64,000 nucleotides of DNA from Bacillus sp. OK048 (GCF_900103525.1 NZ_FNHN01000004.1:248001-312000); one strand, 5' to 3'; shown: positions 46,737 to 55,180, counted from the first letter of the stretch. Numbers and translations: made by a program. Notes: generated by a model not told the origin, from the sequence alone.

Positions 46737-46777
46737 CAAAAAAGGTTGTTAGGCCGGAGCTTAACAACCTTTTTTAT
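46737..46777. terminator. Bidirectional terminator
   Basis: Stem AGGTTGTTA / TAACAACCT flanked by A-run and T-run between the convergent ROK and symporter genes. Confidence 0.85.
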
Positions 46778-46785
46778 TTATGATT

Positions 46786-48192
46786 TTATGCTTTTCTTTT
46801 TTCTGCAAGATCAATTGCAAGTTGTGTAGTACGCTTTTTGTTTAATGGATATAGGAATACAAGGATTAAGAACACTGTGCCAAGTACAACTGCGGGTACT
46901 AAAGTACCAAGGGTATGAATTCCTTGTAACGTTTCCGCTGATTGTGCTTCTGCACCTGCTTTGTAACCTACTGCTGCGATAACCGCACCACCAACACCAC
47001 CAGCAACAGCTTGTCCGATTTTACGAGCCATTGAGTAAATGGAGTAAACGGTACCATCTTCACGTAAACCAGTTAAATACTCATGGTAATCGATTACATC
47101 AGTAACAAATGCCCAAACAACAAGGTTGAAAACACCATAACCAACCATGGCTACTGTTAAAATACCGATAAATTGCATTGATGATAAATTTGGAAGGCAA
47201 TATAGAGCCGTGTAAACTACAGTCGCTAATAATAAGCCGCCTGATGCCACTTCTTTTTTACCAAATTTCTTAACTAATGGTTGAATGAATGGCATAGCCA
47301 CAAATACCGCTACTGATTGAAGTAAACCAACCATACTTAACGCTTTGGCATTTCCAAAATAATCCTTAAATAGAAATACGTTTACTGTTCCAATTAACAT
47401 AAAGACAATCATGAAGGTTAATGCAGCTACAAGGAACACCATTAATGGTTTGTTTTTAACAAGACCCTTCAGCGTTGTACCTATGTTCACCTTTGGTTTA
47501 GCTGTTTCATCCATAGTAATACGTTCGACAGATAATTTATAACAAGCCATGTAACAAACGATTGCTAGCCCGCCGAAAAGTAATGCAGCGATTAAGAAGC
47601 GATTTGCATCTGGTCTATTGTTAACAAACAAAATCATTGGACCAACTACGTTGATAATTAAGCCAGCTAGGTTAGCACCTAATGTTCTCCAGCTTGATAA
47701 TGCGGTACGTTCAACTGGATTAGCCGTGATAACAGAAGCCATTGAGCCATAAGGAATATTAACAGTAGAATATAATGTTCCCCAAATAATATACGTTATA
47801 TAGGCATAAGCAAGGTAAAATCCATCAGACATGCCAGGTATTGTCACGAACATCAAGATACCAGAGATAACTAGCGGGAAAGACATTCTAAAAATCCATG
47901 GTCTAAATTTCCCTTGAGCCGTTGCCTTTCTAGTATCAATGAAACGACCCCATGTTACGTCAGCAAAAGCATCCCAAAGGCGGGCGATCATAAATAATAG
48001 ACCTACTTGAGCTGGATTGATATGGAAGACATCTGTATAGAATACCATCAAAAATGCTGCTACTAGAATAAAGAAGAAATCGTTTCCAAAATCACCAAAC
48101 AAATAACCTAACTTATCTTTCATCCCAAATGGACGAACTTCTTTTCCTACTGTCTGTGGGGAATCTACTTTCTTTTGTAATGCTTGTGCCAT
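46786..48192 (-). CDS. GPH-family hexuronide/sugar cation symporter
   Basis: A 468-residue twelve-helix symporter of the glycoside-pentoside-hexuronide family ('LGYLFGDFGNDFFFILV', 'FMIARLWDAFADVTWGRFID', 'GTLYSTVNIPYGSMASVI'). Members carry glucuronides, pentosides or melibiose with H+ or Na+. Position next to uxaC and the ROK genes indicates glucuronate or a glucuronide as the substrate. I set the start at 48192, where GGGAGGG lies 6 nt upstream; a longer start would overlap it. Upstream carry a degenerate ROK operator and a cre-like box. Confidence 0.88.
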   Translation of the reverse strand: MAQALQKKVDSPQTVGKEVRPFGMKDKLGYLFGDFGNDFFFILVAAFLMVFYTDVFHINPAQVGLLFMIARLWDAFADVTWGRFIDTRKATAQGKFRPWIFRMSFPLVISGILMFVTIPGMSDGFYLAYAYITYIIWGTLYSTVNIPYGSMASVITANPVERTALSSWRTLGANLAGLIINVVGPMILFVNNRPDANRFLIAALLFGGLAIVCYMACYKLSVERITMDETAKPKVNIGTTLKGLVKNKPLMVFLVAALTFMIVFMLIGTVNVFLFKDYFGNAKALSMVGLLQSVAVFVAMPFIQPLVKKFGKKEVASGGLLLATVVYTALYCLPNLSSMQFIGILTVAMVGYGVFNLVVWAFVTDVIDYHEYLTGLREDGTVYSIYSMARKIGQAVAGGVGGAVIAAVGYKAGAEAQSAETLQGIHTLGTLVPAVVLGTVFLILVFLYPLNKKRTTQLAIDLAEKRKA

Positions 48193-48334
48193 TGTTAACC
48201 CTCCCATAAAATCAATCTAAAATAAGAAATGTAAGCCCTTAAATAATTGCAAAAACGTTGTGACGCTATTTTGTGAAGCTGGGTACCAAAATAATAATTA
48301 ATCTTTATCACTCGCGATTGGATTTATTAACCAG

Positions 48335-48359
48335 TTAGTTTGTTTAATGAACTTACAAA
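48335..48359. promoter_or_regulatory. Degenerate ROK-operator upstream of the symporter
   Basis: TTAGTTTGTTT-AAT followed by an incomplete right half. The left half is the exact XylR-type half-site. Sixteen bases are repeated at 33202-33217. The 375-nt gap 48193-48567 also holds the cre-like box below and the promoter of the DinB-like gene. Confidence 0.55.
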
Positions 48360-48409
48360 TTAACTGTAAACATAGAATATCACCGCCGACATTTTTCGTC
48401 AACAATTTT

Positions 48410-48424
48410 TTGTAAGCGTTATTA
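48410..48424. promoter_or_regulatory. Cre-like box upstream of the symporter
   Basis: TTGTAAGCGTTATTA matches the catabolite-responsive-element consensus except near the 3' end. Low confidence. Confidence 0.35.
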
Positions 48425-48567
48425 AAATTTTTTTTCGACATTTTAAGAATTTTCCATCTTTAAACAATCCCTGCATTTGATTAACCATTTTACCAGCATG
48501 ATTATTGTGATAGGATAAATTAACAAGAGAAAATGTTACCAAGTTTATTTTGAGAGGAGAGTAATTT

Positions 48568-49080
48568 ATGCTTCATCACCCAGCAGAAAATGAATACCCT
48601 GTATATTATAAGCCATATATTAACCTAGTCCCAAAAGGTAATCTCGTACAACTTTTAAGGGAGAATCTTAATGAGGTTGTAAATCTTTTTGCAGGTATTT
48701 CCGAGGAGAAAGCTCACTATCGTTATGCTCCAGGGAAATGGAGTGTGAAAGAGCTTCTAGGACATATTACCGATACCGAGAGAATCATGTGTTATCGGCT
48801 ATTACGGGTTGGACGCGATGATCAAACACCTCTTGCAGGATTTAACGAGAACGACTATGTCCAGGCTGCAGAAACAAACAACCTGCCGATTGAAGCGATA
48901 ATAGAAGACTTTAAAGCAGCACGTAACGCCACCATCACCCTAATCCAAAACCTCCCTGCCGAAGCATGGACAAACAAAGGAAACGCAAATGGTACAGAAA
49001 TCACCACAAGAGCCATCGCCTATATCATCGCAGGCCACCAAATCCACCACTGCAAAATCGTCAAAGACAGGTATTTATAA
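48568..49080 (+). CDS. DinB-family (YfiT-like) putative metal-dependent protein
   Basis: A 170-residue DinB-superfamily four-helix bundle. Metal-ligand His residues are at about 66 ('LLGHITDTER') and 157/160/161 ('GHQIHHCKI'). In Firmicutes this family includes bacillithiol S-transferases (YfiT/BstA type), which detoxify compounds by joining them to bacillithiol; assignment here is by fold only. GAGAGGAG supports the ATG. Its last third has unusually C-rich third codon positions compared with neighbours. A short GC-rich repeat unit follows the stop. Confidence 0.8.
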   Translation: MLHHPAENEYPVYYKPYINLVPKGNLVQLLRENLNEVVNLFAGISEEKAHYRYAPGKWSVKELLGHITDTERIMCYRLLRVGRDDQTPLAGFNENDYVQAAETNNLPIEAIIEDFKAARNATITLIQNLPAEAWTNKGNANGTEITTRAIAYIIAGHQIHHCKIVKDRYL

Positions 49081-49083
49081 TAC

Positions 49084-49132
49084 GGTGCCTGTCACCGCTC
49101 GTGGACACTGTCCACCCCAGGTGGACAGTGTC
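49084..49132. repeat. GC-rich dispersed-repeat hairpin unit
   Basis: GGTGCCTGTCACC followed by an inverted pair GGACACTGTCCACC / GGTGGACAGTGTC. Its GC content is far above its surroundings. This type of short hairpin looks like a dispersed intergenic repeat; copies elsewhere in the genome are expected. Confidence 0.6.
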
Positions 49133-49157
49133 TTAGAAAACCTACTTCAAGTAAAGT

Positions 49158-49185
49158 AAAAAACCGCTGAATTCAGCGGTTTTTT
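49158..49185. terminator. Bidirectional terminator
   Basis: Perfectly palindromic A-run, ACCGCTGAATTCAGCGGT, T-run between the convergent DinB-like and exonuclease genes. Confidence 0.9.
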
Positions 49186-49190
49186 GTACT

Positions 49191-49799
49191 TTATCCCAAT
49201 CTTGTTCGTGTAGCAGCTGGCTGGTATTTTCTCATGGGACCATTTTCAAGTACTTCTTGAAGATAGAGGTTTCCATTTGGGCTTGTTTTTTTGAGCAGGT
49301 CCAATAGGTATGTAATATCGTCAAGTGCTCTATGTGTTTGGTGGTTTGTAATTTGATGAGCTTGTAAAAGTGTTAGTAGTTTACCATTAGGAAAGCCATA
49401 GTTTTTCCATTTGACCCCGCGCATTGTACAATACCACTTGAGATCATTAACTTCTGGGTACATATGGTAAAGAAAGCTTCTGTCAAAGGAGGCGTTATGG
49501 GCAAAAACCGAATCCGCTCGATGAAAGTAGGTCTTGATCTTTATATCAGTGAAACTCTTCCCTTCAACTAATTCATAGGGAATACCGTGGATTTGGTAGG
49601 CCCGCTCATAATTTCTTCTGGCTGAACTGGTAAGGGGTTCTCTCAAAAAAGAATCTTCTTCAATAATTTCTTGGATTTCACCGGTATCTGTCCGGTAAGA
49701 AAACAATTTCAGCGCAAGTTCGATCACTTCATCGGTAGTCGGTCCTAACCCTGTTGTTTCAACGTCCACTACTAAACCTAATTTCTCAAGTTTCCGCAT
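49191..49799 (-). CDS. DnaQ-like 3'-5' exonuclease
   Basis: A 202-residue DEDDh exonuclease: motif I 'LVVDVETTGLGP', motif II 'VFAHNASFDRSFLYHM', motif III 'HRALDDITYLLDLL'. Enzymes of this fold remove nucleotides from DNA or RNA 3' ends. I prefer the ATG at 49799 over longer starts, because the conserved domain begins eight residues later and AAAGGA lies about 9 nt upstream. Not tied to a polymerase; its role could be repair or RNA turnover. Confidence 0.85.
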   Translation of the reverse strand: MRKLEKLGLVVDVETTGLGPTTDEVIELALKLFSYRTDTGEIQEIIEEDSFLREPLTSSARRNYERAYQIHGIPYELVEGKSFTDIKIKTYFHRADSVFAHNASFDRSFLYHMYPEVNDLKWYCTMRGVKWKNYGFPNGKLLTLLQAHQITNHQTHRALDDITYLLDLLKKTSPNGNLYLQEVLENGPMRKYQPAATRTRLG

Positions 49800-49901
49800 A
49801 TATTTCATTCCTTTGATCGAGATAATACTAACATTATACCATCTAATCAAAAAAAGAGACTTGCCAAATGGGAAGTCCCTTACCAAAAATCCAACAAAAA
49901 A

Positions 49902-50471
49902 CTAGCCATCACGCATCCCTTTAATAAACGCTTTGATAATAATCTCTAGACTCTCATCCAAATCCAATGCCATTTTAAAGCCTCCGCTCTGCTCCAAAGA
50001 GGAAAAGCCATGTAAAATGCTGCGGATTCCTCTTACCGCATGCAGGGCTCGCTCTCCTTGCAAATCAAATGCTTGTAAAACACGTACGGAAAGTTCTACA
50101 ATTTTTGCCCCTGCTTGCTGCACGTCCTCATCTTCCATATCTGGTGCCAATAAGGTCGCTTCATACAAACCTGGATGTTTCCGAGCAAATTCTACATAAG
50201 CTTTACTAATCGCTAATACAGCCGCTTCTCCCGAAACTCCGATAGCCTCATAAGCCATTTCCTGATAAAGCAAATCAATCCCATATATCGCCATTTTCTT
50301 CCTTAACCCACCTAACCCCTCAAAATGGTTATATAAGGAAGGCGGCCGGATATTCAGTCTTTTTGCAAGGTTTGCTAGCGTTACCTCGCGCATTCCATGG
50401 ACATCGGCAATCTCACCAGCTGCTTCAAGAATCTCATTTATTTCAAGTCCTACTTTAGGTCTTGGTGACAT
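49902..50471 (-). CDS. TetR-family repressor (WHG domain)
   Basis: A 189-residue repressor: TetR HTH about 10-55 ('VTLANLAKRLNIRPPSLYNH') and a C-terminal ligand-binding domain with the 'HGFSSLEQSGGF' stretch of the WHG type. It starts 15 bp after the MBL gene stop, so the two are likely one operon. Two tandem operator-like palindromes upstream of the MBL gene (51213-51253) are its probable target. The inducer is unknown. Confidence 0.88.
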   Translation of the reverse strand: MSPRPKVGLEINEILEAAGEIADVHGMREVTLANLAKRLNIRPPSLYNHFEGLGGLRKKMAIYGIDLLYQEMAYEAIGVSGEAAVLAISKAYVEFARKHPGLYEATLLAPDMEDEDVQQAGAKIVELSVRVLQAFDLQGERALHAVRGIRSILHGFSSLEQSGGFKMALDLDESLEIIIKAFIKGMRDG

Positions 50472-50486
50472 CTAATAAAAACTCCT

Positions 50487-51194
50487 CTATTTTAATTTCT
50501 GCTCTAAATTTCGAATTGCCTCTTCCATTGCCCCAATAGGATTTCCCAACATTTCCCCATGTCCAACAGCCAGGAGACGAGGTTGATAGCCAACGATTTT
50601 CTTAGCACTGACAACCGCTGTTTGTTTACTCCATGTACCAAAAGCCGGAAATGGAAACCATGGCTTTACGTCTCCTGCCACGGCAATCCCACCTCTTGTC
50701 TGAAACGTATCCCCAGCAATTAAAGCATGAGTGCGAATATCAAAAAAGGACATTGATCCTGGTGTATGACCAGGAGTTTCAATTGCTGCTAGTGATCCGA
50801 CTAGATCTCCCTCTTTCAAAAGGACATTCGCTCTCGTTTTCATCTTTTTAGGTACCCCGCCTTTAATCGGGGTTTGGTGCTCATGCACGTCAAGTGAAGT
50901 GTCCCCTTGCATGATTCTGTTATCTCGTACTGATATATACACGGGTACATCCGGAAGAGCCTCTTTTATCTTATCAAGGGCACCGACATGATCCTCATGA
51001 GCGTGAGTCAAAACAATTTTAGTAATTGGTTTCCCAATACTCTTTGCTGCCTTAAATATCCCCGTCATACTATATGGTAGAGCTGCATCAATCAAAGTTA
51101 ACCCTTCTTCTTCTTCAACCAAATAACAATTCACCGGGAACACACTAGCCATAAAGGTAACCTGAAATAAAAACCCATTCTTAATTAATCTCAC
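50487..51194 (-). CDS. Metallo-beta-lactamase-fold hydrolase
   Basis: A 235-residue zinc hydrolase: HxHxDH motif 'LTHAHEDHVGAL' (His64, His66, Asp68, His69), later 'ETPGHTPGSMSF' and 'IAGDTFQTR' ligands. The fold covers glyoxalase II, lactonases, beta-lactamases and others; substrate unknown. I set the start at GTG 51194, with GAGGGGTGG 5 nt upstream; longer starts would cross the operator region. Co-transcribed with the TetR-type repressor downstream. Confidence 0.85.
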   Translation of the reverse strand: MRLIKNGFLFQVTFMASVFPVNCYLVEEEEGLTLIDAALPYSMTGIFKAAKSIGKPITKIVLTHAHEDHVGALDKIKEALPDVPVYISVRDNRIMQGDTSLDVHEHQTPIKGGVPKKMKTRANVLLKEGDLVGSLAAIETPGHTPGSMSFFDIRTHALIAGDTFQTRGGIAVAGDVKPWFPFPAFGTWSKQTAVVSAKKIVGYQPRLLAVGHGEMLGNPIGAMEEAIRNLEQKLK

Positions 51195-51212
51195 TTTTAC
51201 CACCCCTCTTTT

Positions 51213-51253
51213 AACTACTATCATTAGTTTTATTTTAACTAATAATAGTAGTT
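51213..51253. promoter_or_regulatory. Double TetR-type operator
   Basis: Two 17-bp sequences, AACTACTATCATTAGTT (51213-51229) and AACTAATAATAGTAGTT (51237-51253), are inverted copies of each other with one mismatch, and each is itself a near-palindrome (AACTA...TAGTT). They lie 19 bp upstream of the MBL start. Beyond them the 300-nt gap to the DoxX gene shows only AT-rich promoter-like DNA. Confidence 0.7.
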
Positions 51254-51494
51254 TTATCAAGTAAAAAATACTTAAATTTCAGGTCCCAATTAACAGTTTC
51301 ATAAACCTAATACTTATTCCTCTGATTAAGTCCTAGATAAAAAATAAACCCACTTTTTTTGTTGTTCACCTTTTGTTCAAAACTTTTTTACAAACATGTG
51401 AAATAGTGAACAATTTACACTCAATTCAAGATTGATTTGTTATATTAGCAATGTAGCAATTATATAAAACTTATTAACGAGGAGATGCTTCAAA

Positions 51495-52007
51495 ATGTTT
51501 ATGAACTTATTAAGAGAAAATAAAATCGTAGCAGGTATTTTGACAATCTTACGTTTATATCTTGGTTATGCTTGGTTTACTGCAGGACTAGGAAAAATAC
51601 AAAGTGGTGCTTTTAATGCTTCTGGTTTCTTAGGAAATGCTGTGGCAAATCCAGTTAAAGGGCCAGATGGCTCTGTGGTTTACGCTTGGTATGTGAAATT
51701 TCTAGAAAGCTTTGCGATACCAAACGTGGATATCTTCAACTTTATTGTTCCTTGGGGCGAAACATTAGTTGGTTTAGGACTTATGTTAGGATGTTTAACA
51801 ACAGCTGCCGCGTTCTTTGGTTTAGTGATGAACTTCTCTTTCTTCTTAGCAGGAACAGTTTCACATATTCCAACTGACCTTTTCTTAGGCTTTATCATAT
51901 TAGCAGCAGGTTACAACGCAGGCCGCATTGGTCTTGACCGCTGGGTGGTTCCATTCATCCGTAAAACAGTTCTCAAAGGTAAAGAACCAGCAAAACAACA
52001 TGCGTAA
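51495..52007 (+). CDS. DoxX-family membrane protein
   Basis: A 170-residue membrane protein with four helices: 'LRLYLGYAWFTAGLGKI', the 'FIVPWGETLVGLGLMLGCLT' segment and 'LGFIILAAGYNAGRIGLDRW'. This is the DoxX family, linked in some bacteria to thiol/redox homeostasis and thiosulfate oxidation; its function here is not clear. GAGGAGATG lies upstream of the ATG. A GC-rich repeat follows the stop. Confidence 0.88.
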   Translation: MFMNLLRENKIVAGILTILRLYLGYAWFTAGLGKIQSGAFNASGFLGNAVANPVKGPDGSVVYAWYVKFLESFAIPNVDIFNFIVPWGETLVGLGLMLGCLTTAAAFFGLVMNFSFFLAGTVSHIPTDLFLGFIILAAGYNAGRIGLDRWVVPFIRKTVLKGKEPAKQHA

Positions 52008-52012
52008 AAAGA

Positions 52013-52160
52013 AAAGCGCAAGCGCCCTGGTCAGCGGCGTATGGCCTGGAGCGCTCCAATCAAGATAAAGGAAACACGAAGAGCCGGAGGCGATTCGATG
52101 TTGACTTATCGAAGTGCGGAGAGCGAAGGACACTAGCCGCTAGGGCGCTGGAGCTAGACA
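52013..52160. repeat. GC-rich intergenic repeat element, about 150 bp
   Basis: The block after the DoxX stop is far richer in G and C than its surroundings and is bounded by an imperfect inverted repeat, GCGCCCTGGTCAGCGGC (52022-52038) and GCCGCTAGGGCGC (52136-52148). No open frame is supported. It looks like a dispersed, structured intergenic repeat (REP-like). Confidence 0.6.
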
Positions 52161-52197
52161 GTAATCTAAGTTTAAAAACTTATACCTTTTAAAATAG

Positions 52198-52237
52198 AAA
52201 TGCCTCAGTCACAGTGTGATTGAGGCATTTTTATTTT
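52198..52237. terminator. Bidirectional terminator
   Basis: Stem AAATGCCTCA / TGAGGCATTT with TTATTTT tail, between DoxX (+) and the small membrane protein gene (-). Confidence 0.85.
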
Positions 52238-52463
52238 AATAGATATCTTCTTCACCGTGTTCAAAACCGACTCGATCTTGATACCAATTTGTAATTTGAG
52301 TTAGGATAGCAAATACAAAAAAGAAATTCATAGCCCATACGTTAATAAAAGGTGCTAAACCTCCAAATTCAATTCCATGGTACCCTTTAATTTTCATGAC
52401 AATCATCGATTCTATAAAAATTAGAATAAAACCCAAAACCCCAGCAACAGCCATTCTAATCAT
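52236..52463 (-). CDS. Small two-helix membrane protein
   Basis: Not recognised. A 75-residue protein with two hydrophobic helices (about 3-24 and 38-58, 'INVWAMNFFFVFAILTQI') and an acidic C-terminus ('EHGEEDIY'). The ATG at 52463 has a strong GGGAGGGG upstream. It stands alone, with a terminator right at its stop codon. Confidence 0.75.
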   Translation of the reverse strand: MIRMAVAGVLGFILIFIESMIVMKIKGYHGIEFGGLAPFINVWAMNFFFVFAILTQITNWYQDRVGFEHGEEDIY

Positions 52464-52744
52464 TTTGGTTCCCCTCCCAATTCTGTCCATTATGTTTATT
52501 CTATTTCCATTATTTCCAAGGTATAAATTTGTCTATTTTGTGAACATCTATACTCCTATTATAGGGCAAAGCTAACGTAAACAACAAATAAAAAAGGTTA
52601 TATTTTAAAAAGATTTTTTTAAAAATGAAATCCTGAATGAAGGTTTGGACTTGAAATTTTAGAAACAGTCAATAATCGTAACCAGACCATAAAAATCGGC
52701 ATACAAATTCAGTATTTTTACAAAAAAACTTGAAATAACCTCAG

Positions 52745-52789
52745 AAAACGAATATTATAATAAGGTTGCAAAAATAACGTTCGTGTTTT
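52745..52789. promoter_or_regulatory. PurR-type operator upstream of the purine permease
   Basis: AAAACGAATATT (52745-52756) and, inverted, AAAACACGAACGTTA (52775-52789) resemble a pair of Bacillus PurBoxes. The first overlaps a TATAAT-like -10 and the second ends just before the GGAGG ribosome binding site. Known PurR binds such pairs in purine transport genes. The rest of the 338-nt gap shows nothing else. Confidence 0.6.
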
Positions 52790-52801
52790 GGAGGAACCCT
52801 A

Positions 52802-54103
52802 ATGTTTAAGCTTAAAGAAAATCAAACCAATACAAAAACAGAATTACTCGCTGGGATAACAACTTTTTTTACAATGGTTTATATAGTTGTGGTAAACCCG
52901 GTGATCCTCGCTGATGCAGGAGTACCATTTGAACAAGTCTTCACGGCAACGATCATATCTGCCGTTGTCGGGACACTTTGGATGGCTTTATTTGCTAATT
53001 ATCCCATCGCTATTGCACCAGGAATGGGTCTTAATGCTTACTTTGCTTATTCTGTTGTCGGTGGTCATCAAAATATTAACTATGAGACAGCCTTTGCCGC
53101 TGTGTTTATTGCCGGAATCATATTCGTCATCTTGTCTTTAACACCCTTTAGAGAAAAATTAATAGATGCAATTCCAGATAACCTGAAGCATGGAATTTCT
53201 GCAGGGATTGGCTTATTTATTGCTTTTATTGGAATGCGGATGACTGGGATTATTACTGCTCATCCTTCTAATCTTGTTGGTCTAGGTGATCTTCAATCGC
53301 CTTCCGCCCTGTTAGCGATTGTTGGGCTTGCTGTCACACTAATCTTAATGGTACTTCGCGTAAATGGAGCTTTATTTTTGGGAATGATTATTACCGGACT
53401 CATTGCCTTTTTTACCAACCAACTTTCGTTTGATCAAGGCTTTATTTCGCTTCCTTCTCTACCTGATGGATTAATAATAGACAACCCAATTACAGCGTTG
53501 ACAGACGTCATTCAGCACAGTCTTTATGCTGTTGTGTTTTCATTCATATTAGTAACAATTTTTGATACCACTGGTACAATGATTGGCGTTGCTAATCAGG
53601 CTAGCTTAATGAAAAACGGCAAATTGCCGCGTGCACGTCAAGCCTTGCTTTCCGACTCTGTTGCAACCTCAATCGGTGCTATGTTTGGTACAAGTCCAAC
53701 AACTGCCTATATTGAATCCACATCAGGAGTTGCAGCGGGAGGCCGTACAGGATTAACTTCCCTTACAGTGGCTGCCTTGTTTATTCTTTCAGCATTTTTC
53801 GGACCTTTGGTCAGTGCTGTGTCAGGGATTTCTGCGATTACCGCTCCTGCCCTTATTATTGTAGGCAGCATGATGATGGGGAGCATTGCGAAAATTAAAT
53901 GGGACGAATTGGATGAAGCCTTTCCCGCATTCCTTGTTATTTTGAGTATGCCGTTAACCTCTAGCATTGCTACCGGAATTGCACTGGGTTTCATCAGCTA
54001 TCCGATTTTAAAAATTGTAAAAGGAAAATGGCGTGACGTACACCCGCTTCTCTATGTATTCGCGGTATTGTTCTTTTATCAACTTGCATTTTTACCACAT
54101 TAA
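52802..54103 (+). CDS. NCS2-family purine permease (guanine/hypoxanthine-type)
   Basis: A 433-residue permease with about 12-14 helices of the AzgA/PbuG branch: 'TTFFTMVYIVVVNPVILADA', 'GMGLNAYFAYSVV', 'DTTGTMIGVANQASL', 'TSPTTAYIESTSGVAAGGRT'. It imports guanine/hypoxanthine (PbuG/PbuO-type) or adenine with protons. TTTTGGAGG precedes the ATG. A PurR-type operator upstream fits control by purine supply. Closed by a strong terminator. Confidence 0.9.
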   Translation: MFKLKENQTNTKTELLAGITTFFTMVYIVVVNPVILADAGVPFEQVFTATIISAVVGTLWMALFANYPIAIAPGMGLNAYFAYSVVGGHQNINYETAFAAVFIAGIIFVILSLTPFREKLIDAIPDNLKHGISAGIGLFIAFIGMRMTGIITAHPSNLVGLGDLQSPSALLAIVGLAVTLILMVLRVNGALFLGMIITGLIAFFTNQLSFDQGFISLPSLPDGLIIDNPITALTDVIQHSLYAVVFSFILVTIFDTTGTMIGVANQASLMKNGKLPRARQALLSDSVATSIGAMFGTSPTTAYIESTSGVAAGGRTGLTSLTVAALFILSAFFGPLVSAVSGISAITAPALIIVGSMMMGSIAKIKWDELDEAFPAFLVILSMPLTSSIATGIALGFISYPILKIVKGKWRDVHPLLYVFAVLFFYQLAFLPH

Positions 54104-54104
54104 T

Positions 54105-54143
54105 AAAAATGGAGCCCAACCACTAAGTTGGGCTCCATTTTTT
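54105..54143 (+). terminator. Terminator of the purine permease gene
   Basis: Stem AAAAATGGAGCCCAAC / GTTGGGCTCCATTTTTT with a short loop. Confidence 0.9.
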
Positions 54144-54146
54144 AGG

Positions 54147-54202
54147 GCTCTTTTCTTAAACCTTGATGTTTTTTTATATCAAAATTTTAATAAGAAAAGA
54201 GC
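54147..54202. repeat. 12-bp inverted repeat after the permease terminator
   Basis: GCTCTTTTCTTA (54147-54158) and TAAGAAAAGAGC (54191-54202) are perfectly inverted with a 32-base T-rich loop. Possibly a second terminator or the trace of an insertion. Confidence 0.5.
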
Positions 54203-54294
54203 TTGCAAACTAAATTCCAAGGAGCAAAATAACTATTGCCACGTTAAAATCGGCTTTAAGATTTTAACAACAATTGTTACAAAAACAGCCTTTG

Positions 54295-54945
54295 TTAAAA
54301 CTTATTAGGGAACTGCTTGATGATTCCGTTTGAAAGGAAATCTGCCATATGCAGTAAATGTGCCTCATTTTTATCAAAAGCTGCAATATCCGCATCCCAA
54401 TCCTTTTTAAGCCTTGCAACCGCTATTTCTGTGACTAATTTTAAATGCGTGTACATCATTTCATTTAATTCTTTTTTATTGTAATGTGGATTTGCAGCAG
54501 TTAAAAAATTGGTAATATCATCTGCGTTTTTAAACCACTCTGCATTGTATTTTTTTAAATCGGCCTGATTTCCACTTTTGGCTGCAGCTACCACTTTTCC
54601 AGCAAGAAGGATATGTTCCCTTAACAGCTGACCTAGCTTGTTGCCTGCAACCTCCCCATAATAGGGCTTAATCGCATTTCCTGTATCATCCTGGTTTCTC
54701 AATAATCTAGCCAATACCTTTTCTTGATCTTCCAGTCCGGCTAAGGTACTAACTATATACTTATCAGTCCATAATGAATGCTCCATCCATAGCACCCTCA
54801 TGTCTGCCTTAAATTGAGCTGCTTTTTGGCTTATTTGCTGCGTTTGGTGGACTGCCTGTTTGTTCTCCTCCGCATTTGTGAAAGCTGGGAAGATTAATAC
54901 AAATGTAAGAAACACAAGTATGTATCTGAAAAAATATTTGTTCAA
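54295..54945 (-). CDS. Secreted helical protein of unknown function
   Basis: Not recognised by name. A 216-residue protein with a clear signal peptide (about 1-25, 'ILVFLTFVLIFPAFTNA') and a mature part of long amphipathic helices without Cys. The region 'LWMEHSLWTDKYIVSTLAGL' and the C-terminal 'ISNGIIKQFPNKF'-like end ('LSNGIIKQFPNKF') look conserved. I chose TTG at 54945, with AGGAG 8 nt upstream, because it places the signal peptide at the very N-terminus. It is divergent from the tandem small-RNA candidates. Confidence 0.75.
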   Translation of the reverse strand: MNKYFFRYILVFLTFVLIFPAFTNAEENKQAVHQTQQISQKAAQFKADMRVLWMEHSLWTDKYIVSTLAGLEDQEKVLARLLRNQDDTGNAIKPYYGEVAGNKLGQLLREHILLAGKVVAAAKSGNQADLKKYNAEWFKNADDITNFLTAANPHYNKKELNEMMYTHLKLVTEIAVARLKKDWDADIAAFDKNEAHLLHMADFLSNGIIKQFPNKF

Positions 54946-55027
54946 AAAATCATCTCCTAATAATAAATTAAATCTGACAGATTTATTATTGGATTTTTTA
55001 TCCATTTTCACTCTTAGAAAGAAAAAT

Positions 55028-55180
55028 TCATCTTCATAAATTCCACATAACTTCTCTATAACTTCTACAAATGTTTATCTTATGATAAAGATAACTTATT
55101 TGAGACTTAGGTTTTTGGAACCTTATTTCTTAAAAACTTCCCATAATTTGATCGGTACTTCGCGTACCGATCCTTTTTTT
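55028..55180 (+). ncRNA. Candidate small RNA, copy 1
   Basis: A 122-bp segment (55028-55149) is repeated 173 bp downstream with 6 differences. It begins with three 11-bp phased repeats (CATAACTTCTC-type), as for an OmpR-type activator, then TATGAT as a possible -10 (55081). It ends in a perfect terminator GATCGGTAC-TTCGC-GTACCGATC plus T7 (55150-55180). No open frame is supported. Expected transcript about 85-90 nt. Existence as RNA is inference. Confidence 0.55.

Noticed and set aside
52491..52744. Purine riboswitch upstream of the purine permease
   Set aside because: I could not find the three-way-junction core sequences; the PurR-type operator is a better explanation for control.
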